Below, in pieces: positions 55,579 to 64,000 of a stretch of DNA of 64,000 bases. The translations under genes and the position numbers were made by a program. Below the pieces are notes generated by a model. That model searched no databases and was not told the DNA's origin. It was given only the letters and a program-made list of their open reading frames with translations. Origin of the DNA: Lytechinus pictus (lineage: Eukaryota > Echinodermata > Echinoidea > Temnopleuroida > Toxopneustidae); contig NC_087245.1 of NCBI RefSeq assembly GCF_037042905.1, positions 27,530,001 through 27,594,000 of the forward strand, written 5' to 3'. How positions within the stretch are numbered: the first letter of the stretch is position 1; each line of letters opens with the position of its first letter.

Positions 55579-58500
55579 AATTATTTTTATACCGGGTAAA
55601 TTAGCCTCAGCCTAGTATGATTATACGTATAACTTTGTTAAAGATGGATTGTAGGCGTTCGATGAGATTGTTGAATGAGACATGTATTATTATCATTATA
55701 CATTTAAAGTTGGTTAAATTGAAATGATTGCGTCGTGTAACTCATTTTCTTGTTTACCCGTTCTTTGATTGACTGAGAGGGGGAGCTATAAGTTTAGCTT
55801 GTCTTGCCGTCGAAGCTTGGTGCTCCCCTCGAAACAGGTATGTTTTTTGGAAAGTATATAAATGTTTTCTATTTCAGGTGTTGATGTTGTTGCACTGGTT
55901 GTGCTTAAGGATAGTGAGGCGTGACTGAAAATAATTTATTCACGATTGAGAGTCGAATTAGGGAATAATGCTTGCAGACTAGGTACACATCTTATGTCGG
56001 CTATAGTTCAGGTTTCAAGAAATGGTTACGCCAAAGAAGATGTAATTATTCTTCCTTTATACTTGGAAATCTGATCATGTACATGTTGCTTCAATGGATG
56101 AGTGCTGGTTGATTACAAACAATTTACATTCGACATTTTCACATCTCATATATCCATGTGTTATTCATGTCGGGTTGCAAATTGATTGCAATGAATGACT
56201 CTTAATGAAATGGGGCTTTTATATACTATATGAAATAACGTTGCCGGAGTTTTAAAGAGTAGTGGATTTTGTTTTCTTTAGTTAAGGCAAAAAAATGATA
56301 ATCCGGCCATTTAAAATGACACTAAGTTTTTAAGCACTTACAGGTTATTTGTACACCCATTATCGGATTACATTGGTCATTTCTGCACACAATGTACAAA
56401 GATGTATGCACATCATCCACTTCCTCTGGAGTATTCCAGCCATTCACCATGTGAGGCACTTGGAGCGCTTCAAGATTTCATGATGAAAAATGTTGTAAAT
56501 TCTGGGACTTTGGGTGCAGTGAGGATCCAGGGACTGATTGAGTTAGGATTTTAGCTGATGCAGTGGTCCTTTGGCCTTACATGAAGTGATAAAATGTTTA
56601 GCAAATCTTTTAAGTGAGACCAAGAGTAAGAGGCCAACATCACACCAATCCTAAACTCCAAACCAACAAATAAATCTCCAGGTGGGGGGGGGGGGGGCAA
56701 TGTTTGGAAGAATCGGTGCAACAGCACCAAAAGATATATGACTTTTTGATTTTGTTTTAAAAGAGAGAAATGCAAGACAAATGATTATCTCTGATTTGGT
56801 GTGATTGATCGTTCCCCCTCTATTCGAACCTCATAGTGGCATAGCTCAACTTTCACTGGCTCGGTCCCCGAGGTTCAATCTAACACTCATTGACTTGGTA
56901 AAAGAGCCTCTCCAACAGCCATTAACCCGGGAGCCAAAGCATCTCAGTGGGACAAGAGGGGGCACTCAAGCACCATCTTTCCCCCGTTTGATCAGGAATC
57001 CTGCTAAGTGTCCGTCTAGGACCATTTAAGCCTATTAAGTGAATCCAAGCTGATTTGTCTGATTTTTCTCGCGTGCTTCACCACACGTAATAATAGATGA
57101 AGATGGCTGTCAGATGTGCAACAAATCATGTTGATTTGTGACTTTCTTAATTCCAAAGTTTGTAGGTGAAGGTCAGATTTGGTTGTTTATTTGATTCTAG
57201 TACGGTATACCCCCATTGCCTCAAGGTTTCAAACTATGTCAGTTTCAATTTTATTTTTTTCGAAAAGTGATTGTAGTAAAGAACTATTTGTAATTTCATT
57301 TCTCTTTAAATCTTTAATGATATTTGGTTAAATTTGACTTAACTGCATTGTCAGGCTTCTGAAATATCTGAATTTACTAACAAGGTTCTATCAATGAAAC
57401 GGGTGACATAATTATATGAAAGTATTTGATTTCCTTATGTGTGTATTGCATGCTTTACAACACAGGAATTCCAGCTTGGCATTGATGAATAAATGAAGCG
57501 GGAACTATATTGATGTTTTGAATGCAAAGTTAATTTGCTCTCGGCACAAAGACAAGGGCCATCTTGCCACACAAAATGCATGCTAACTTGCATCATCTCC
57601 TTCTCTCATTTTAATTCTATCCAATTTTAAACACCATTTCTTAGTATACTGACCCAGTAGTATGCTTAGTTCAGTATATCATGATGTACTAACTTTAATA
57701 AGGCGACTGGTCTGCAACATAATTATCAGTGTTTTGAATATTTTATACCATATCGTTGCTGGCTAGTTGAAATTATGTATCTCAATTGTTTAAAACTTTG
57801 AGAATGCTTTGATTTTAGAGTAATGAAGTATTAAAGTAGAGACCTTATTTTTACTTGAAAAGGTTTTCTACTGGACTTTAAGGAGACAAGTTTAAGACAG
57901 TACTAGGTTGCCACTACTATTTCTGAAATACAGCTTTTTCTGAGCTACCTTTAAAAATAATTTTGAGATGCAATTTTTTAACACGACAATATAGAATAAG
58001 ATTAGAGGTTTCATGATAGCTATTAGAATGCAATATTGAAATTCTAAATAATTGTGAGTCTTTGCTGTTATTGCAAAACTGGCTAAAAATTCGTAGTGAA
58101 TCATGCAATTTTTCTGCATCACTACATTCTGAATTTAAATTGCTTTTATTCCTATTTAAAGAAAATAAAAGCGATTAATTTTCATTTATGATTCAGAATT
58201 TTGGACCGTAGACTGTAACATATTTTAATTTTCTCATCAATAGTTAAAAAACATTATTCCAAATTTTGTATGAACAAATTTTGTAAGGTGCGAGCATTGG
58301 TATTTAAATCATAGTCAATCCTGAAATACTCCTTTAATACAGGAGTCCTTGTAGAGTGGAGAGTGTGCATGCATTACATATACATGTATGTGCAATTAGC
58401 CAGAATATGATTACAAAGTTCTGCACAGTAAAAACAGCAAACGCTGTTCAAAATTTTTGTAACAATTGGTGTTTACTATATGAACCTTACAGTTGTTGTT

Positions 58501-61500
58501 AAATACTTTAAACAACGATGTTTAATTTATTGAGAATTGAATAATAAAAATTTACTTTGTTTTTAAGGTTTTAAACAGTCATTGAACCGTTTTAGGTTTA
58601 ATTTTTTAATGTGTAGGATATAGGTATCAATGAATATGCAAGTACTTAATGCCATGTTTTCAATTAATTATTGGAACTTTGTTGAATGAAAATAATATAG
58701 CCTTAAGATAAAATAGAATGATGATATCAATTATCATGGGATCCATCTTCGCACGTCAAGATTCCTTTATATCAAGGAATTGAAGGTACTGAAAATGACA
58801 ATATCTATTAAAACGTTAAGAACTTTTAATAAAAAAAGAAATGTGATTAAGATTTTCCAAGTGACTTTTTTTTTAATCAATCCTTGAACAAACAATCATT
58901 CCAGCCTTCTTGAAAATGGAAAAACCTATTGAATTGATTTGATTTACAATGAATAATCAAATTGAATAAATTGATAAAAAATATTTCTAGAGAATTTTTG
59001 TGGTTTACAAACAAACTGCCGCTTACAGTAAATCAGTGATAAGGGTATAAGTTATATCATACATATAAAGGATACTTCATCTATTTTGTTTGCATATAAT
59101 GTTTTTATGTGTTTGTTTGATTGCTTTTCCTTCTCATAGCATCACAAACATGACAGTGTCAGTTAAGAAAACACAACAAGGCCACATATGTTATGATTTT
59201 GGTCACAATCTTTGCTTTATTTGGTTGGGAAGATTGTCCAAAAATAATATGTGCTGTAATAGGATTTTTAATGTGTATTTTCTTACAGTTATCAATTTAC
59301 TTCTCCACAAAAAGAATAGATATCATTACATACCAAATGGTCTTTTAATGATCTCTTTTTTATGAGCAGTGAAAAAAATAATATCAAGCAATTTGTGATT
59401 TCAGATATAATTAAATTACCACTACTTGTATGCTAGTTTGTACTAGGATGAAAAGGCAAGCATATTTTAATGCATTATTATAGACAGTATTTCAGTTGAA
59501 AAAAAAAAAATTAAGGGTTTCAAGCATTGTATTTTGATAACCTTGTTGATTTGAGATTAGTCTACACATAACAGGACTTAATCATTCTAGTTGAAATATG
59601 ACATAATCTTGACTCTTCGATTCAGATCTTTATCTCTCTCTCTCTCTTCATCAATCTACTCCATGACTCCTTCGCACCTTCCCACGCCATTTCATTCTCT
59701 CTCTCTCTCACTGGTATATCTTCTCAGTTTTACTGTCATTGTAAATCATTTTTTAAATTTTTTTGTTATATTTTACATTGCCACCTACACACCTTAATGT
59801 TTTGCAATGTTTTTATCCAATGTTTTTATCAGGGAAAGAAATCTCTTTTATTTTCAGTTTTCAATTACAGAACTCCAGGTTATTTATAAAGTGTCTTTGA
59901 GAAATTAACATCTTTCCATATTTTTCTTCAGTTTAAGAGCCTTTTATGATTTTTTGGGGGGCTTGCCTTATCAAGCCCACACTTCAGTTTCTCCTACCTT
60001 TCAGGCTGTTTGATTTATTGAATTGAGGTCAAGTGTCTACATTCAGCCTTCTTTCGTTTGAATTATTAAAAATCGTCCCTTGTTATGTGTTTGAAGCATT
60101 ATTTCAATGTTCTTTTTATTATTTCAATTTCTGAAATGAATGATAAGAGCACCAAGGACCCTTGAAACCCTCATCTTCAATTTTAAGGCAGTGAACAGTT
60201 TAAACAAGTCTGGGCAAAAATTAGTATCGGTCAATAGCCTTCTCTTTATTAAATTTTGACAGTACATGTAGGGTCCAATATCATAAGGTATAATGTTTTC
60301 TTTTTGTTCAAATGTTGAAAATTTAGTTATTGTGTAATATTTTCAGTGAGAGCAAAAAGAACAAGATGAATTTACAACAAGAATTTTCATCAACAATTTG
60401 TTTCTCTTGGGTGGATTACTGCACTTTATGTCTGTCAAATAGAGGAAATTTTTTTTCTGAACCAACTTGAAATAGTTTAAGTTAATCCTCTTCTTTTTTT
60501 TAAAGTTTGTTTTCTCCAGTGGAGAATCTGGTTTATCTGAGGATATACCTTAAAGGTTAACAATGGCATGAATTTTCTAAAATGACTTTCATCTCAATTT
60601 TTTATCATCAGGGAAATATTAATGTAAAATTGTTTGTTAAAATGTAACTAGATGTGAGAATAAAGATGTGTGTTTTTGTCAGATTATTAAAATGCATTCT
60701 TTCAACTTTATTATTGATATTTTCAACACAATATTCATTGGATTTTATATGTGATGTCAATAAAGATCTGTCTTAAGCCTCAAGTTGTCAAGCTTTGATC
60801 AAGTACATATTACTTTTCAATTATTAATTATATTTAGAACTCAGTCTACGAGCCTCTTGCAGAGAAAGTTGCAATCAAAGGAAACTAAAAAAATCAAATG
60901 CAACTTAGATTTCTTCAAATTCGGGTGTGTATTGTTTTTTTTTTTCTTGATTTTTATATCATTTTTGGCAATGGGACCCATGTTGATTATACAATTCTTA
61001 ATGTAATTTTCTTTGTATTTCAGTTCATAATACAAGAATTATTTGATTTTTGTATATTCTTTAATAGTGCAAAACTCATTCCAAGTTGACATTATTGAAA
61101 TTTACTCCCTCCCCCAAGAAAAAAGCGTTGAAAATCAGAATATCCCCTTTGAGTTACATGTAAGACATGCAATAGGGCCAACGTAGTTTGTATTATGCTG
61201 ATTTTCAACTACATTGTATATTGGTGTTCACTTCGAATATATGAGATGATTCATAGCTTAAGAAAAATTATTATATTATTGGTAAAATCATTATGATGAT
61301 TATAGAATCTTGTAATAGTGAATTTTATCAAACTGGAAGGTTTAGGTCTAAGTTTTCATTTCAGGTTAAGAGTAATTGGATTCTTAGCATTGTTAATAGT
61401 TAGGATGAAATGAATCATCAAGACAGCTCTTAGTGTGATCTCAAGAAAGAAGGCTGAAACCATTTTCAGAAAATGTTTAACCAACTTATAAGTTGATTAA

Positions 61501-61853
61501 AATATGAACTGACCAACTGTTGGTTAAAATAAAATTGCAGGCAGGATGAATAGAAAGTTGAACTACTATTTGGTTAGTTTGGATTTTAACCAACTTCGGG
61601 GTCAGTTTAAAAAAAATATGAGACTGTACAAAGAATATTATTCAGTAATTACATCTAGGAAAAGGCAAATGTACCAATCATGATATGAATTGGCAATCTC
61701 TTAACAGAGTTGGAATTTGAGGACAATTCAAAGCATCACACATCAAAACTAAACGGTGTTCAATCACTTCTTGCTTAGTTTATCAGACACATTTAACATG
61801 GCATATTGGGCTGCTCACATATGATATTAAAAAAAAAATGAAACTCGTAATAC
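55579..61853. other. AT-rich stretch without recognised genes
   Basis: About 6.3 kb. The first few hundred bases may include the DIRS right terminus. A G run occurs near 56683, and CT-rich simple sequence near 59630-59710. Small open frames (for example 59090-59365 plus, 57892-58122 minus) are A/T-driven and have no family similarity. Few transposon signatures compared with the rest of the window. Confidence 0.5.
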
Positions 61854-61861
61854 GTCACAAC

Positions 61862-62381
61862 AGACCTGCCAACCAGTACGTTTTAGCCGTATTTAGTACG
61901 TTTTTGCAACCAAAATACGGCAGTACGTTTTTCTTTGAATTTTTTTTTTTTTTTTAATACTAAATCGTAATTTATTGAGAAAAATAATCTCTATATGTCT
62001 CTATTTCATAAAACGTACACAAATATGGTTATTAGATCAATGTAATTTCAGGTAACTTTTTTTTTTCAATCATTTTGTTAAAACCAGGGTGAAGATATAC
62101 ACATGTTTTAATGTTTGTTTTTTTCATCTGCAAGAGCAGTGCGCATTTTAGCTTGCATGCAGCTTGAGCGCCGCGATGAGCAAGTGCGCCAAGCATTTTA
62201 TTATGAAATACACTTTTTGGGGAAAAATACAGTTTTTTTATCACAGAATACAGTTTTTCATTCCCAGAGGTTGGCAGGTCTGCATATTTATCTCACACGG
62301 AAAAATACTGATTTTTTTTGTCAAAATACTGATTTTGGGGGATAGGAATACTGAAAATGCAAAATACAACTTGGCAGCTCT
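61862..62381. mobile_element. 520-bp hAT-like MITE with perfect 8-bp TSD
   Basis: Left end AGACCTGCCAACC, right end TTGGCAGCTCT. GTCACAAC is duplicated exactly at 61854-61861 and 62382-62389. An 8-bp TSD and this terminus fit hAT. A second internal inverted copy, GGTTGGCAGGTCTG, lies near 62269. The interior repeats ACAGTTTTT/AATACTGATTTTT motifs. Confidence 0.85.
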
Positions 62382-62389
62382 GTCACAAC

Positions 62390-63350
62390 TGTTATTCTCT
62401 TATGAGTCTTTGCCAAACTTCCATCAATGATTTTTGCTGATTTTTCTGTTTAATCACTATAACTTCCCGTAATTTTTTTTTTGCTTGTTCATGACATAAT
62501 AGTACCTGTAGCATTTCATGATTTCATGTATTTTCCTCTATATTCTGTAATCTTTGTATGTGTCAGTCTCCGGACTGTTTTACAATGTCTCGAATGCAAT
62601 TTCCAAATTGAATTGAACTGAATAAAAAAAAAGAATTGGAAGCAGCTTTTATATATTTGTTTTAATTCTGAAAAAGAAAATCCAAGGTCTAGGGACAGTT
62701 TAGGGGTATATATATAATAGAATAACGAACATTGAATCTCTTCTGATTCAGTACACGCACAGATATTTATCAATGTTTAACAATCCATAATGTTTTTCCC
62801 CAATATATGGATTGGTTCAAGGGCATTGCGAGGGGCTTTGTGATTTCCTTTTATGAACAAACACTTCGTTGTAGATTTAATCATTTCCTTCTCCTCCTTC
62901 AAGTAGAAAGCTTTCAAGTAGAAATTGGTGACTGACGTCTATTTGTTGCTTGGTTGGGGCAGAGCATTACATCTATAGATTAGTTAAGTTTCACCGCTAA
63001 TGAATTGTAAAATGCTTCCATAAAAATGTATTAAAAGATTTATAAGACAATGTTTTCAAATTATATGTTGAACCATCCAGTTCAACTTTTAGGCCGCGGT
63101 CTAAATCTGTGCTGAAATTATTGCCAGCCAAAAAATTCAAAATTTTGTTAACACTGTATGTTTTTTAAGCTCTTTCATCATGCCACAAATGACAATGGGG
63201 AAGAAAAACTGATACGGTTATTATTCTCAGACAGTTATGAATGACCCGAGTAAGAGATGAGCTTTTAGATCGAACTTGTACTGTTAGAAATGTGTGTCAC
63301 GATTGGCTTTCCATTGTTCAATTACAACTCTAGACTAGAGTTTAAATTAA
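62390..63350. other. Intergenic; possible retrotransposed 3' end near 62.5-62.63 kb
   Basis: AATTGAATTGAACTGAATAAA followed by an A run at about 62620-62632 looks like a polyadenylated 3' end, possibly from a LINE. Otherwise nothing recognised. Confidence 0.4.
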
Positions 63351-63357
63351 ACCCGAT

Positions 63358-63973
63358 GGCCCGTATTCTGAAGTCAGGTTTAATTTGAACTCTGGTTTAA
63401 AGTTGTGGTTTAACTATGGACAGCCAGTAGTTGCATAAATCTCTAACAATATAGTATAAATGTATCAGCTCATTTTTCGCTCAAATCATTCTTAACTGTT
63501 TCGGAAAGATAAATAAGATAACTTTCTTCACCATTCACGAGTTAGGAAAGAGCACAGTGTGGAGCGTTGTGGCCCAGTGGATTAGTCTCCGGACTTTGAA
63601 ACAGAGGGTTGTGGGTTCGAACCCCAGCCATGGCGTAATTTCCTTCGGCAAGAAATTTATCCACATTGTGCTGCACTCAACCCAGGTGAGGTGAATGGGT
63701 ACCTGGCAGGAATTTATTCCTTGAAATGCGTGTGCGCTGTAATCTTAGTAATTACGGCTGCCAAGCTACAGCTGGGGTAATAATATCCAAGTCCTTTGGA
63801 AGCGCATAGAGACATTATTCATAATCGTGATATGCGCTATACAAGAACTGTTTATTATTATTAAGCATAAGAAACATGCAATGTAAGGAAAATTTTGACA
63901 TGTTTGGCTTTACATAATTTTAGCACAGAGTTAGACCATGGTCTAAGTTAAACCTGACTTGAGAATACGGGCC
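63358..63973. mobile_element. MITE with 3-bp TSD containing a nested SINE
   Basis: Left end GGCCCGTATTCTGAAGTCAG then GTTTAA; right end TTAAACCTGACTTGAG then AATACGGGCC. GAT flanks both sides (63355-63357, 63974-63976). The GTATTCTGA motif and 3-bp TSD link it to the MITE at 6.4 kb (PIF/Harbinger-like). Without the SINE the MITE would be about 310 bp. Confidence 0.8.
63559..63862 (+). mobile_element. tRNA-derived SINE, copy 2 (nested)
   Basis: A-box-like GTGGCCCAGTGGATTAG at 63569 and perfect B-box GGTTCGAACCC at 63614-63624. The body is collinear with the 17318-17622 copy (CAGCCATGGCGTAA, CCAGGTGAGGTGAATGGG, TAATAATATCCAAGTCC) and ends ATGCGCTATACAAGAACTG plus TTTATTATTATTA. Better preserved Pol III boxes than copy 1, so probably the younger insertion. 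Confidence 0.88.
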
Positions 63974-64000
63974 GATATCAGAGTAGGGGCCTACAATGTA

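Noticed and set aside
63560..63630. A tRNA gene
   Set aside because: Same reason: it is the head of a SINE present in a second collinear copy at 17.3 kb.

Overview
The window is animal (metazoan) nuclear DNA: AT-rich, sparse in genes, with an intron-rich gene and dense transposon debris. The one confidently recognised host gene is unc-45, a myosin co-chaperone with an N-terminal TPR and a C-terminal UCS domain. Its protein resembles both vertebrate UNC45A and UNC45B. Together with the repeat types (CR1/L2-like LINEs with short-repeat tails, tRNA-derived SINEs, DIRS elements, many MITEs, long poly-G/poly-C tracts), this suggests a marine invertebrate deuterostome, most likely an echinoderm such as a sea urchin. 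That assignment is inference.

Layout. 1-2327 (minus): a nearly complete non-LTR retrotransposon ORF2 running off the left edge, with one stop and one frameshift. 4.6-4.8 kb: a 5'-truncated LINE 3' end. 5.2-9.3 kb: a hAT-like element, a 3-bp-TSD MITE and two foldback MITEs leading up to unc-45. 9738-31509 (plus): fifteen phase-consistent coding exons of unc-45 giving 785 codons. The final ~145 residues of the UCS domain are not found in the window. Its introns carry at least four TTAA-flanked (or near-TTAA) MITEs, two hAT-like elements, SINEs, a (CAT)n array of about 0.5 kb and a purine tract. 33.67-36.57 kb (minus): an intact 936-residue endonuclease-reverse transcriptase LINE ORF ending in a heptamer tail. 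37.5-37.9 kb: a tRNA-derived SINE. 37.9-38.4 kb: a head-to-head inverted minisatellite. 41.7-42.6 kb: repeats related to the DR1-bearing element at 15.4-16.3 kb. 44.16-45.52 kb: a 236-bp tandem duplication whose second copy is split by an 888-bp transposon, with the first copy serving as an empty site. 45685-45918 (minus): a possible terminal exon of an unknown gene. 49.99-50.43 kb: a TIR element. 51.2-55.6 kb (plus): a decayed DIRS-type tyrosine-recombinase retrotransposon with gag zinc knuckle, RT, RNase H and recombinase. 55.6-61.8 kb: very AT-rich and featureless. 61.86-62.38 kb: a hAT-like MITE with a perfect 8-bp TSD. 63.36-63.97 kb: a MITE with a SINE nested in it.

The most unusual signal is a pair of related repeat families (15.37-16.35 and 41.96-42.59 kb, plus a truncated copy at 41.69 kb). 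Each starts with a terminal hairpin, ends in an inverted copy of that terminus, and holds a tandem array whose period carries a direct repeat matching the DR1 nuclear-receptor consensus. Four perfect AGGTCA-A-AGGTCA sites lie 162-192 bp apart inside unc-45 intron 4. Whether any receptor binds there is unknown.
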